Source: Merluccius polli | Lineage: Eukaryota > Chordata > Actinopteri > Gadiformes > Merlucciidae | Length of the DNA stretch: 64,000 nucleotides | Assembly (NCBI GenBank): GCA_030340625.1 | Contig: JAOPHQ010003130.1 | Span: 124,001-188,000, forward strand | Direction of reading: 5' to 3' | Shown here: positions 21,896 through 33,927 of the stretch, piece after piece | How positions within the stretch are numbered: the first letter of the stretch is position 1 | How the letters are laid out: each line of letters opens with the position of its first letter | Program-made: the position numbers and the translations under genes | Notes under the pieces: model-generated | Told to the model about the DNA's origin: nothing | What the model saw: the letters and a program-made list of their open reading frames with translations, nothing else | Databases searched by the model: none

Positions 21896-24280
21896 CTCAG
21901 GTGATCCCTCAGAGTCACCAAATATCTCGGCAAAGTCAGTTGGACTTTTTCTCAGGGTCTGGTCGGCAGGCAGCGTGTTGTCATTGTAAGATCTGACGAA
22001 CTTAAAGTCACTTGTTCTAGAACCTGTGGTTAAGTAGGCATCATAGTTGTAAGCGCTGCGTAAGGTCGTCATGCCGTCGACCTCTGCATAATTAGGAGGC
22101 AGATAAGCGCTGGGGATAGCAACAGCTCCATCAAACAACAGTCTGGGCTTTCTGCTACGACATAACCTCACACTGAGGATGAGAATGATGAAAGTCAGGA
22201 AAAAGGTAGAGACGCACACCAGTGCAATAATCAAAAAAAATGTCACTTTAGAATCACTCTCCTCGTGTGGATAGTCGTTAAATTCTGCCACTTCTGCCAC
22301 ATTATCAGAAATAAGGAAATACACGACACATGTGGCCGAGAGAGGGGACGGCCCGTTATCTGTCACTGATACAACCAGGTTCTGTTTCATGCTGTCGGTT
22401 TCAGAAATGTCCCTTTGGGTCCTGATCTCTCCACTGTGGAGACCAATAGTAAAGAGTCCTGGGTCAGTGGATTTAATGATTTGATAGGACAACCAGGCGT
22501 TCTGTCCAGAGTCACCGTCCACTGCAATCACCTTAGAAACGAGAGAACCTCCTTGTGTTACCTTGGGGACCAACTCGGTCTTAAAAGCATTTCCTTCAGG
22601 TGTGGGGTAAAGTATCTGAGGAGTGTTGTCATTCACATCCGTTATGAAAACACTGACAGTCACGTTGCTGCTTAGTGGAGGAGAGCCGTTATCTCTAGCC
22701 ATCACCTGGAATTTAAAGCTCCTGAATAGTTCATAATCAAAAGACTTCAAGGTGTGGATGACTCCCGTATCTCTGTTTACAGAAATATGAAGGGACACCG
22801 GGGAACTGTTGACTTCACTGGGTAAAAGAGAATACACCACTGTCCCATTTTGTCTCCAGTCTGGGTCTTGAGCGGTTACAGAACACAAAGTGGAGCCAGG
22901 TTTGATGTTTTCAGTAACATAGGCGCTGTAGGACGGTTCGTCAAACGAAGGTGGGTTGTCGTTGACATCGGCTACAGTTAACCGAATGATTTTAGAGGAG
23001 GACAAAGGAGGAGATCCCTCATCAGTAGCAACAATTGTGATATTGTAATCAGACACTAGCTCGCGGTCCAGGCCAGTCGTGGTTACCAATGAATAGTAGT
23101 TCTTAATCGATGGAACAAGTTTAAAAGGGGCGTTAAGCTGAATGGAGCATCGGACCTGTCTGTTCTTCTCAGAGTCTCTGTCCTGAACGTTAATTATCGC
23201 TACCTCAGTGCCTTGTGGTACGTTCTCTAATATGGGGTCGGAGAGGGACTTAACATGTATTACGGGGGCGTTGTCATTCACATCGATAACATTAATTATT
23301 ACATTCGTGTAGGACGATAGGCCCAAACCATCTTTTGCTTTAATGCGCAACTCAAACGACGTTTCTGTTTCGAAGTCTATAGGCCCAATTATTCGTATAT
23401 CCCCTGTTGTGCGATCAATACTAAATTTATTTTTCACGTCATCTGGAACGTGGCCAAAGTCGTACGTCACCTCTCCGTTTATCCCCGCATCTGCATCATT
23501 CGCGTGTACAGTCACCACAACGGTATCTAACGGAACGTTTTCCTCAACACTGGCTTCATACACAGCCTGGCTAAACAGCGGGGCGTTATCATTTGCATCC
23601 AGTACAGTGACGTGTATACCCACTGTACCAGATTTAGGGGGAGAACCCCCATCCATAGCAGTTAAGATCAACTTGATTTCCTCTTGATTTTCACGATCCA
23701 GGTCTTTATCAAGAACTAGTTCGACCGTGTTTCCATCAACCGACAAAATAAAATGCTCATTGTCTTTTAAGCTGTACCGCTGGACTGAGTTCTGTCCTAC
23801 ATCTGCATCATGCGCCTCCTCTATCAAGAAACGGGCTCCTCTTATAGCGGATTCTCGAATCTCTATTTTGACCAGATCTTCGTTGAATAACGGGGAGTTA
23901 TCGTTGATGTCTTTAACGTGAAGAGTAATGCGATGAAGCTCCATCGGGGTTTCCAGGACTAGTTCGTGTTGTATGACACACGACGCCTTTTTGCCACAAA
24001 GAGCCTCTCTGTCAATCCTCTCAGAAACAATCAAATCCCCGGTGCTGAGGTTTATATCACAATATCGTTTAGCGTTATCCTCTGTGTCTATGCGTGCCTT
24101 TCTCAATGCGAGTTTGCCAGTTTCCAGCCCAATATCCTTGACAATATTTCCAATTACAGATCCACGTTTTATTTCCTCTGGAAGAGAATAGCTTACGTCC
24201 CCATAGGTGCAATGTATCCAGAAAACAAAGAAAACGATAATTCCGATCTGTGAAACGCTCCTCGTCCTTTTCAACGCCAT
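21896..24280 (-). CDS. Protocadherin gamma-type variable exon 5
   Basis: ATG at 24280, 795 codons, donor CCTGAG|GTAAGC; read-through gives VSVK and a stop. Same domain order and boundaries as exon 2. Local differences include EC3 with NKFSIDRTTGDIRIIGP, VIHVKSLSDPILE after the EC3 linker, SVRLCRSRKPR just inside the membrane (others SVRFC) and MTTLRSAYNY in the tail (others MATLRSAYNY). It is the first complete member of the exons 2-5 group in transcription order, directly downstream of the chimeric exon 6, whose 3' part it matches almost exactly. Intact and probably functional. Confidence 0.96.
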
Positions 24281-24478
24281 TACAATGTGTTAGTGAAAAC
24301 GCTCTTGTCAGATTCGTAGCAATACAGTCTCCCTACAGCTAAACGTTTTGTTATACCATCTACTGAAAGTCCAGTACGGTTGTGGCAAAGCGCATACTGG
24401 TCAAAAGACGACGAGAATGAACCTTTGTATTCTTCTTCACCAAGTGGGTGGAGGGAACATTACGTTTTTCCATAACTG

Positions 24479-24499
24479 GCTACATAGCGACACCTTGAG
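24479..24499 (-). promoter_or_regulatory. CSE promoter element of exon 5
   Basis: catagcgacaccttgag on the plus strand, 199 bp upstream of the ATG. Confidence 0.85.
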
Positions 24500-25439
24500 T
24501 TTAAAGGGTAGACTAACACTTAATACACCGATACATGGGAACAAACATATTTAAAACACTGTAAAGGTTATGCATTCATTTCATACATTATGTAATAACA
24601 TGATTCCGATGTAAGACACCAACATAGTCCTACACTAATAAAGTTAAAGATGTAATTCAATATGATACAGAGTCTCCATGTTAATAAATAATAGCCTACT
24701 ATAATATAACATAATGGAATGTTGGTTAGTCTGTTGTAACTCAGTTGGACTGGGTTTTCTGGTAAGCACTTCATTAACTCTGATGTGTTTCTAACTTTGC
24801 ACCTAATTCAGCATGTTCTGCAACAATTTGTGTGGTTATTTTTTAATATGTAATGAACACTGTTACCAAAATCACACGTGAAACAGATGAACAGCAAAAC
24901 GCAAGGCAGTTAAGCTGTACTGGAATTGACAACTGTATTCAATAATAATATATAATTCATAAATCATTCTCATAAAAATGATCTGAAAACACTATTAAGT
25001 AGATGCAGAAGTTATACGTTCGTCTATGAAATCAATTCTCTCAAATCTATGTATGGATGTTATCAACAGATGTATTGGTTGTCCCAATAGGAAGTGGTTA
25101 GAGGGGTACATCCTTCAATCTCCACACATAGTAAACACAGACATATCCTGGCAGTTAAGTGTCCATGAATACCACAGAGACTCGCTCCATATTCTTCACA
25201 ATGGCAGATACACGGTTCTTCAAATTATTGAATATTTATAATTGACATATTTCTAATGTCAAATATAGTTTCTATTGCTATCACATAACACAAATCAGAA
25301 ATTCTGATATGTAACATGACTTATTTAAAATCTCACAACTTCAAAAAGGTAAATCTGTTTTGAATACTGTAGTACAGAGGGCCTTGGATAGAGGCCTACA
25401 GAACGCTTGATACACTTGAATAGATTTTGTTTCAACATG

Positions 25440-25460
25440 TTCAGCACCATGGACAGGAAC
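25440..25460 (+). promoter_or_regulatory. RE1/NRSE-like site downstream of exon 6
   Basis: TTCAGCACCATGGACAGGAA, about 640 bp downstream of the exon 6 donor. Confidence 0.75.
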
Positions 25461-26102
25461 ATATGTCAGTCTCATCTACATTTAGCCTCAGCCCTGTGTC
25501 TTTGGAGAAGGGAACTCACTGGAGTACTCTTTAGCAAACACACAAAATCACCATGTATGTTACATGCCATTAATAGAATAGAATATATTCACAGCGTTAC
25601 GAGGATTTAATGACATGATGGCAGGGATATGTTCTCAATGAGAAAAACAAACAAGAAACAAGATATGTATCCCTTAGCATACTGAACACAAAAAGTCTGG
25701 AATACTTTAGAATACGCTTTAATACCATAAACCTCCTCCTGGAGGGAAAACCTCTACTAATAGCAAAGAAGGTACAATCAAAACTTTAAATATCATATTG
25801 CTGGCACAATGCTAAGTCCTTCCTGTGAAGTTTTTAATATATAAACACACATTTTGAGACAGCTGAATGGAGCCATAGATAGGTAGAAGAAAAGGAAGCA
25901 GCGTGACTTAATCTCAATGTCAACTATATGTAATAAATACTGGAAATATCCCAAAACATCAAATATATTTCTCACGTCCACCAAGCCACAATGTGGTAGT
26001 CAACAACAGACAATTTGATCAAAGTTATACTTGGTGAATACAAACCATGAAAATAAAAAACTTTCCACAACTATATTAGATGCGGGGTCACTTCACGCTT
26101 AC

Positions 26103-28493
26103 CTCAGGTGATCCCTCAGAGTCACCAAATATCTCTGCAAAGTCAGTTGGACTTTTTCTCAGGGTCTGGTCGGCAGGCAGCGTGTTGTCATTGTAAGATT
26201 TGACAAACTTAAAGTCACTTGTTCTAGATCCTGTGGTTAAGTAGGCATCATAGTTGTAAGCGCTGCGTAAGGTCGTCATGCCGTCGACCTCTGCATAATT
26301 AGGAGGCAGATAAGCGCTGGGGATAGCAACAGCTCCATCAAACAACAGTCTGGGCTTTCTGCTACGACAGAACCTCACACTGAGGATGAGAACAATGAAA
26401 GTCAGGAAAAAGGTGGAGACGCACACCAGTGCAATAATCAAAAAAAATGTCACTTTAGAATCACTCTCCTCGTGTGGATGGTCGTTAAATTCTGCCACTT
26501 CTGCCACGTTATCAGAAATAAGGAAATACACGACACATGTGGCCGAGAGAGGGGACGGTCCGTTATCTGTCACTGATACAACCAGGTTCTGTTTCATGCT
26601 GTCGGTTTCAGAAATGTCCCTTTGGGTCCTGATCTCTCCACTGTGGAGACCAATAGTAAAGAGTCCTGGGTCAGTGGATTTAATGATTTGATAGGACAAC
26701 CAGGCGTTCTGTCCAGAGTCCCCGTCCACTGCAATCACCTTAGAAACGAGAGAACCTCCTTGTGTTACCTTGGGGACCAACTCGGTCTTAAAAGCATTTC
26801 CTTCAGGTGTGGGATAAAGTATCTGAGGAGTGTTGTCATTCACATCCGTTATGAAAACACTGACAGTCACGTTGCTGCTTAGTGGAGGAGAGCCGTTATC
26901 TCTAGCCATCACCTGGAATTTAAAGCTCCTGAATAGTTCGTAATCAAAAGACTTCAAGGTGTGGACGACTCCCGTATCTCCTTTTACAGAAATATAAAGG
27001 GACACTGGGGAACTGTTGACTTCACTGGGTAAAAGAGAATACACCACTGTACCATTTTGTCTCCAGTCTGGGTCTCGAGCGGTTACAGAACACAAAGTGG
27101 AGCCAGGTTTGATGTTTTCAGTAACATAGGCGCTGTAGGACGGTTCGTCAAATGAAGGTGGGTTGTCGTTTACATCGGCTACAGTTAACCGAATGAGTTT
27201 AGAGGAGGACAAAGGAGGAGATCCCTCATCAGTTGCCATAATGGTTATATTATAATCAGACACTAGCTCACGGTCCAGCTCGCTTGTTGTTACTAGAGCA
27301 TAGTAGTTTTTAATGGATGGGATCAATTTAAAAGGAACGTTTTCATGGATAAAACAGCGGACCTGACGGTTAATGTGAGAATCTCTGTCTTGTACGTTAA
27401 TAATGCCCACCTCTGTACCAGGTGATACATTCTCTAGTATGGGGTTAGACAGTGACTTCTGATTAATTACTGGAGCATTGTCGTTGACATCAACAATATC
27501 AATTATTAATGTTGCATAGGACCCCAAACCGAGACCGTCCTTTGCACTAATCTGCAGTTCATATGATGACTCTTTTTCATAATCAATAGATCCAGCCACT
27601 GTAATTTCTCCAGTGGTTGGATTGAGATAAAATACGTTGCTTTTTTCGTCTGAAACATGATCAAACCCGTAAACAATCTCACCGTTGATACCGTCATCTG
27701 AATCAGAAGCACTTACTGTAATAACGAGAATATCTACTGGAGAGTTTTCAGGTAGGCTGGCTTGATACACGGCCTGACTAAACACTGGGGCGTTATCATT
27801 AGCATCCAACACGATGACGTGTATAACTACAGTACCTGATCTCTGAGGGGAGCCACCGTCTACTGCGCTAAGCGAAAGCTTAATCTCTTGTTTGTCTTCT
27901 CTGTCTAACTCTTTTTGTAAGACTAACTCGCCGTATTTTCGTCCATTCCCCTTCGTCTTAACATTTAACATAAAGTGCTCGTTTGGTTCGAGTATATAGC
28001 TCTGAACGGCGTTTTCTGCAATGTCGGCGTCGTGCGCTTCATCAAGAGGGAAACGCGCCCCTTTGATCGCAGATTCCCTAATTTCAATTTTCTGTAGATC
28101 CTCCTTAAACTGCGGTGCGTTGTCATTTATATCGTTAACGCGAATACTAATACGGTGTAGTTCCAAAGGGTTTTCCAGTACAAGTTCCTGTTGCACGACG
28201 CACGATGGTTTCTTGGCACAAAGGCTCTCTCGGTCCATTCTCTCAGCTACAACCAAATCCCCAGTATTTAGATCTATATTACAATACTGATCGTTGTCAT
28301 CTTCGGTGTCAATGCGAGCCTTGCGAACAGATAGCCTGAAGTTAAGTCCGAGATCCTTGGCTATGTTTCCAATCACAGATCCGCGTTTCATCTCCTCTGG
28401 AATAGAATAGCTCACGTCTCCGTACACGGAGTACACGACGAGAACAACAAAGCAAAGGCCAAGATAATATATTGTAACTCCATTGCTTGCCAT
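26103..28493 (-). CDS. Protocadherin gamma-type variable exon 6 (chimeric)
   Basis: The frame is open from an ATG at 28637, but the ATG at 28493 (MASNGVTIYYLGLCFVVLVV) gives a proper signal peptide followed by YGDVSYSIPEEMKRG, so I take it; this makes 797 codons to CCTGAG|GTAAGC. EC1-EC4 are clearly different from exons 2-5 (for example LSVRKARIDTEDDNDQYCNI, an extended EC2 loop KTKGNGRKYGEL and EC3 VAGSIDYEKESSYELQ). From the EC4 end onward (below about 27232) the DNA is nearly identical to exons 2-5 through EC5, EC6, membrane helix and tail. It is thus a chimera with its own recognition surface and promoter and a converted 3' part. Intact and probably functional. Confidence 0.95.
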
Positions 28494-28708
28494 CGTTTCA
28501 ATGAAGAAGCCAACCGTGTATTCCAAAAAATCCTCTGATACGTCGAGAATGATAATGTCGAGCGAAAACAATTCCCTCAAAAATGTAAACCACACAGTAG
28601 TACGCAGGTTTAGTGATCGAATGCGGCGAAGACCCAACAGTTACTGCTTGTGGTTTCCAACACAAATGGCTGGCAGTTCATAGTCTGGTTTTCTACTAGC
28701 TAAGGTTG

Positions 28709-28728
28709 GTGCATAGCGACACCATGAG
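28709..28728 (-). promoter_or_regulatory. CSE promoter element of exon 6
   Basis: gtgcatagcgacaccatgag on the plus strand, CGCT core intact, 216 bp upstream of the chosen ATG at 28493 but only 72 bp upstream of the ATG at 28637. The usual spacing near 200 bp supports the downstream start. Confidence 0.85.
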
Positions 28729-28975
28729 CATATTTCAGTTATAACACTCAATTAATGAATATAGAATGTGCCATGGTTAGATAATCTTTTGAAGCCAAGT
28801 CTCAGACCCAATATTGTAATAGTTAGTTAACGTCAACTACTGCAATCGGGTACAAATACTGTAACAATCTAACTATAGTGCAGATACTAGTTGTGATTTT
28901 CTGATTCTCTTCAACAAACACCCCATTACTCGTTTTATAACTCGTTTTCTCACATTGCACATTTGCCAAATATTA

Positions 28976-29080
28976 TTATCATCATCATCATCATCATCAT
29001 CATCATTTTCCAAATATTATATGATCATGATTATTATGATTATTATGGTTATTATTATTATTAATAATACTATTATTCAT
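28976..29080. repeat. ATC/ATT trinucleotide-rich tract
   Basis: Nine or so ATC units (28980-29006) are followed by an imperfect TTA/ATT-rich stretch. Confidence 0.9.
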
Positions 29081-29768
29081 ATTATTCTCATTACATTATA
29101 TGTTATTTTATTATTCGAAATCTAACTATTTCATCCCAATCCTAATAACCCTGAAATACAAATAAGAGAAACTACATTTATCTGGGACCCAAATCTGATT
29201 AATTGGTATATTTGCTCTTTCTTAATCCACCACTGGCAGTTTGGAATGCATTTCCTTCACCCAAAGCTGATTTGCTGATTTCCTTCATTATCTAACTGAC
29301 CAATATGTCCTGATGTAAGCCTACATTTACAGTCAGTACTACATGTATCAGTCTGCATATTAGCATACACAGCAGCCCTTTCACAGGTAAAACTCCAAAC
29401 GTGTTTTTATAATACAAGTTCCATGCAAACAACAACAATACATTGGTCTACTAAAACTCAAACTACTAAACACTAGTCAAATACTATGCAGTGTTTTTTC
29501 TTACAGCAGACAATTCTAAGTATTATGCGGTTTGAGTAGCCGCACTCAAAGGTGTTGTTACTTATAAAAAACACAAAATAAATTCAACCAATAAATTAGG
29601 CTATGTTTACTGTTTTCAAGTTTTGCAAAACACGTTCATATTGCTCAGATTTTAGATGAACAACATACATATTCTATCTAAGGTAAAGGTAATATGTTTA
29701 ACATGAGCCTGATGGCATGGTATAGAGTCTTGCAGAGGCACCGAGTCCGACACTTCAAGCGAAGCTAT

Positions 29769-29789
29769 TTCAGCACTAGGGACAGAGAC
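29769..29789 (+). promoter_or_regulatory. RE1/NRSE-like site downstream of exon 7
   Basis: TTCAGCACTAGGGACAGAGA has both half sites in register with one change (ACT for ACC). It lies only about 125 bp past the donor of the broken exon 7, in a spacer otherwise unrelated to its neighbours. Confidence 0.65.
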
Positions 29790-29913
29790 AGAACGAAGAA
29801 CAGTGGGGAATAAATGGATGATGAACATTACCAAGTAAAATGTTGATACAATGCTGCAATTCGCATTGAACTGCACATGTTAAGACTTTTAATAACTTCA
29901 ACTGCAATCCTAC

Positions 29914-32623
29914 CTCAAGAGAAACATCTGATCTGAAATCCCCAGAATTCTTCCTAAGCGTATTGTCGGACGGCATTGCGTTGTCATTGTAGGATCTGAC
30001 GAAATTGAAGTCACTAGTCTTGGAACCCGTTGTCAAATATGCGTCATAGTTATAACTGCTGCGTAAAGTTCCCGTGCCATCAACCTCGGCGTAATGAGGT
30101 AGATACGTACTGGGGATAGCCACTGCTCCGTCGAACAACATCCTGGGTTTTCTCTTGCGACAAAACCGCACACTCAAAATAATAATAATAAAGGTCAGAA
30201 AAAAGGTGGAGACGGACACCAGTGCAATGATTAGATAGTACGTTATTTTAGAATCGTTCTCGTGGGACATATCTTTCAGTTCTGGCACTTCAGCCAAATT
30301 GTCAGAAATCAGTAGAAACATAGAACAGGTAGAAGACAAAGAGGGCTGTCCGTTATCTTTCACTGTGACAATAAGATTTTGTTTCATGCTGTCTGAATCA
30401 GAAATGTCTGGCTGGGTCCTGATCTCCCCACTGTGGAGACCAATAGTGAAAAGTCCCGGATCAGTGGATTTAATGATATGATAGGACAGCCATGCGTTCT
30501 GTCCAGAGTCCCCATCAACTGCTATCACCTTGGAGACCAGAGACCCTCCTTGTGCAGCTTTGGGTACCAGTTCAGTCATGAAACTACTACCCTCCGGAGC
30601 CGGGTATAATATTTGAGGAGGGTTGTCATTTACATCCGTTATGAAAACACTGACGGTCACGTTTCTGCTGAGCGGAGGAGAACCGTTGTCTCGCGCCATC
30701 ACGAGTACGTTAAAGTTCCTAAATGTTTCGTAATCAAACACCTCCACAGCTTGCATGACACCTGTGTCTCCGTTAACGGATACATATGAGGACACAGGGG
30801 AACCATTGACTTCACCAGGTAAAAGAGAATAAATCACCGTGCCGTTCTGTCGCCAGTCTGGGTCGCGAGCAGTTACCGTGCACACGGTTTGTCCAGGTTT
30901 GTTGTTTTCAGTTATATAGGCGTTATATGCTTGTTGTTCAAACACAGGCGAGTTGTCGTTTACGTCAGCTATTGATAACTGAAAACGTTTGGAGGAAGAC
31001 AAAGGCGGAGACCCCTGGTCAGTGGCAGTGATTGTAATGTTGTAATCCGTTACGACTTCACGGTCGAGTACGTCCGCAGTCACCAGAGAATAGTAGTTTT
31101 TGATTGAAGGTACGAGTTTAAACGAGACGTGTTCCCTAATAGAGCAGAGCACGTGTCGGTTATTGTCAGAGTCTCTGTCTTGCACGTTAATTATGGCTAC
31201 CTCTGTACCAGGTGACACGCTTTCCTGTACTGGGTTGGTCAGAGATTTCAGGTATATCACTGGGGCGTTGTCATTAATATCAGTGATATCGATGTTTACT
31301 TTGGCATACGAGGTTAACCCCAAACCATCTTTAGCTTTAATGCGCAACTCAAAAGAGGGCGCCGATTCAAAATCAACGGGTGCAACTAGCTTTATATCCC
31401 CTGATTTGCGATCAATGGCAAACATCTTTTTCACATCTTCAGAAACATGTCCAAAGTCGTCACGTCCCCGTTAACACCTTCATCGGCGTCGGAAGCGCTG
31501 ACTGTAACCACTGCAACCCCCGGAGGAGAGTTCTCCGGCAGACTGGCTTTATACATGGCCTGACTGAACACTGGGGCGTTATCATTGGCGTCCAACACAG
31601 TGACGTGTATGACGACTGTACCCGATTTCTGAGGAGAGCCACCATCCATGGCTGTCAGAACTAAATCAAGGTCCTGTAATCGTTCACGATCAAGCTCTTT
31701 ATCGAGAACAAGTTCGACCGAATTCGCCCCAACTCCCAGAATACAATGGTCATTTGTTTGTAAGCTGTATCTTTGAACCGAGTTATTGTCGATGTCCTCG
31801 TCGTGAGCCTCTTCTATTGAAAAACGAGCGCCTTTAATCGCAGATTCGCTAATTTCTATATGAATCACATCGTCGTTGAATTGTGGGGAGTTAACGTTGA
31901 TATCATGAATATTGTGGCGACGGCAAGGAAGGAGTGAGACAGGAGCCCAGCGGTGCGCACGCAACTCCCGTGCCCCATACACCGCACGGCCCCGGGAGTC
32001 ACCTTTATTTAGACACACCCACACAGACAGAAACACGGCACACCTGACGATCAGAACGAACACTCTCACCCACGGTCATAAAAAACACTGCATGGAAACA
32101 CACACACAATGACACATACTTATAAATCCCCAACCACCAACCCCACGGGGATTCCGGGGCGCCGATAATGTCCAAACCCCCCACCAGGTTGCACCCCCAG
32201 AACCCCTTGCGCCCATAGGGGGCATGGCCGTGATCGCCACACATGGCCGTGATCGCCACAATATGTAGAGTGATGCGATGCAACTCCAATGGGTTTTCTA
32301 ACATTAGCTCCTGCTTTAAAACGCACAGCGATTTGTCGCCACAAAGGCCCTCTCTGTCGATCCGCTCGTCCACCATTACATCCCCATTCCTCAGGTTAAG
32401 AGTGCAATATCGTTTATCGTTTCCCTCAAACTCAACACGGGCTTTTCGAGAATATAACGTGCTTGCATCGATTCCCAGTTCTTTTGCGATATTTCCAATG
32501 ATAGATCCGCGTTTCATCTCCTCTGCAAAAGAAAAGCTCACGTCTCCTTTGCTCATGTCGACAGTCAGATACGAGGAGAGTAATGAAGGCAAATCGTTGC
32601 AAAATGAATGCATTTAACGCCAT
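29914..32623 (-). pseudogene. Protocadherin variable exon 7, broken by an LTR insertion and frameshifts
   Basis: This was a full six-EC variable exon. The ATG at 32623 opens a signal-peptide-like stretch (MALNAFILQRFAFITLLVSD) that is out of frame with the mature start KGDVSFSFAEEMKRG, so one frameshift lies near 32555-32600. EC1 reads to ITLHI, then a 348-bp element (31913-32260) interrupts the linker; removing it with one target-site copy restores LHIHDINVNSPQF in frame. A 4-bp loss near 31457-31463 shifts the frame in EC3 (sisters have gtcgtacgtcac, here gtcgtcac). From 31434 down the frame is clean through EC3-EC6, helix and tail to a donor CTTGAG|GTAGGA. The tail end (RKNSGDFRSDVSLE) is shorter and unlike the others. 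Non-functional. Confidence 0.93.
31913..32260 (-). mobile_element. Solo-LTR-like insertion in exon 7
   Basis: The 348-bp insert starts TGTGGCGA and ends TCGCCACA (TG...CA ends) and is flanked by ATAT at 31909-31912 and 32261-32264 (a 4-bp target-site duplication, possibly 5 bp as AATAT). On the minus strand it has TTTATAAG at 32126-32119 and AATAAA at 32009-32004, in LTR order with about 95 bp after the poly-A signal. A 19-bp segment is tandemly doubled at the minus-strand start (32223-32241 and 32242-32260). It carries no coding capacity. A solo LTR or a very short LTR derivative fits best; a MITE is less likely. Confidence 0.8.
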
Positions 32624-32786
32624 GGTATTTAGATGTGGATGTTCAGTAGCGTCTTCCCTCTTTGGCCTAATCACAATTTTAAAAAATGCAGCTCATACAC
32701 GGCGATTTCCTTTCTGCTTTCGCTGTCTGGCTTTAATACCCAAGATGCATTGTTGATGTCGTAGTGGGTATCCTGCCACAATCGTG

Positions 32787-32806
32787 GTGCACAGCGACAC
32801 CACGAC
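32787..32806 (-). promoter_or_regulatory. CSE promoter element of exon 7
   Basis: gtgcacagcgacaccacgac on the plus strand keeps the CGCT core although its exon is broken. It is 164 bp upstream of the 32623 ATG. Confidence 0.75.
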
Positions 32807-33771
32807 ACATACACGTCTTTATATCTGCAGATGCAATACTATTTCTTAAACACAACCTGAACTTTTTCTGGTGTTCTGGTGTGGTGTAAATGGGATAAAG
32901 CAATAAAGAGACGGTTTAACTTATAATAAAATCCAATACATTTAAGTGGCAGCGACTGCACATATATTTGGATATGTACTATGTAAAGAGTAGGCCTACA
33001 TTTTGTAGCTGAACAATGATTGATATTACCATAATTCTGAATGTAGCCCATAAGCCATCTACACATGCATATTTAAGCATCCCATGTATTGGAATGTTAT
33101 ATAATGAAAAGGTGGATGGAGTTAATTTGCAAAAATAGATGCATTCCAGGTAATATCAATCAAACAGCAGTTGGGTTGTTTTAAGTACAAACAACTCAAC
33201 AAATTACAGGTAACACAATTTTGGAAAATGTTTCTCTATAAATTTAAGTTTGTTCTCTGGCAAAAGCAGATAACTCCAAATGTCATGTTTCACAGTTAAA
33301 CAAAGCAATGTAATGGATATACGTTTATTTTAACTGCAATATTTAACATTCTTTAAATTAAAACAAGTAGGTAAAGTTCTAAAAATTGCAACAACAGCCT
33401 GGGAAAATACTATAAAACCCCTGAGCATGAATGTGCAAATGTTTTAACCTTCAGAGTCTCATTAAAGACCACAGCTGTCCTTTTTTTAAGAGCTACCACA
33501 CAGTGGTGATACAAGCTCATTGCAGAACTGACTCCTTGAGCCTAGTCTCAAAAAGTTTTTGTTCACAATAAATTATTTGAACTACACTAACCTGGAAAAA
33601 ACATGGACTATTTTACAGTATTACATAGTGTAACTCCATATTCCATGTTACTTATTGTTACTCAGTGTTTCACAATATTCAGTGTGACTCAATATTTCAG
33701 TTTTTAGTGTTTCACAGTATTCAGTGTTTCACAGTTTAGTATTGCACAGTCTCTCACAAAGATTGTTATTC

Positions 33772-33927
33772 CTACTCATCACTGCTTTCCTCCAAGTCCT
33801 GTCTGCTGACATGGTCACATCCCAGACCAGCCAGTGCATCCTCATAGAAGTTGCGGACTGTTTGACCAACCCCAAGTTTACCTTGCAGTTTCAGCTTCAT
33901 CAGCCTTCTTTGCCTTCTTAACACAGT
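33772..33927 (-). other. Unassigned short open stretch, possible gene or retrocopy fragment
   Basis: On the minus strand 51 codons are open, including VGQTVRNFYEDALAGLGCDH and ending in an acidic DLEESSDE before TAG at 33774. The composition looks protein-like, and the plus strand has only overlapping short frames. I do not recognise the family. It could be the end of a decayed retrocopy or transposon protein; chance is possible. Confidence 0.25.

Larger units (their letters stand above)
24281..26102. other. Spacer between exons 5 and 6
   Basis: Promoter of exon 5 and an RE1-like site at 25440. The whole spacer is of the same type as those behind exons 3 and 4, even though exon 6 has a different 5' half. 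No gene seen. Confidence 0.85.
28494..29913. other. Spacer between exons 6 and 7
   Basis: Exon 6 promoter, a simple repeat near 28976, and an RE1-like site at 29769 close to the exon 7 donor. The spacer is unlike the others and has no gene I recognise. Confidence 0.75.

Noticed and set aside
28494..28637. Start of exon 6 at the upper ATG (28637)
   Set aside because: It would add 48 residues before an otherwise normal signal peptide and place the ATG only 72 bp from the CSE; all other exons have about 200 bp.
31912..32344. Overlapping short open frames inside the exon 7 insertion
   Set aside because: They read through the LTR-like element in several frames and show no gag, pol or transposase motif.
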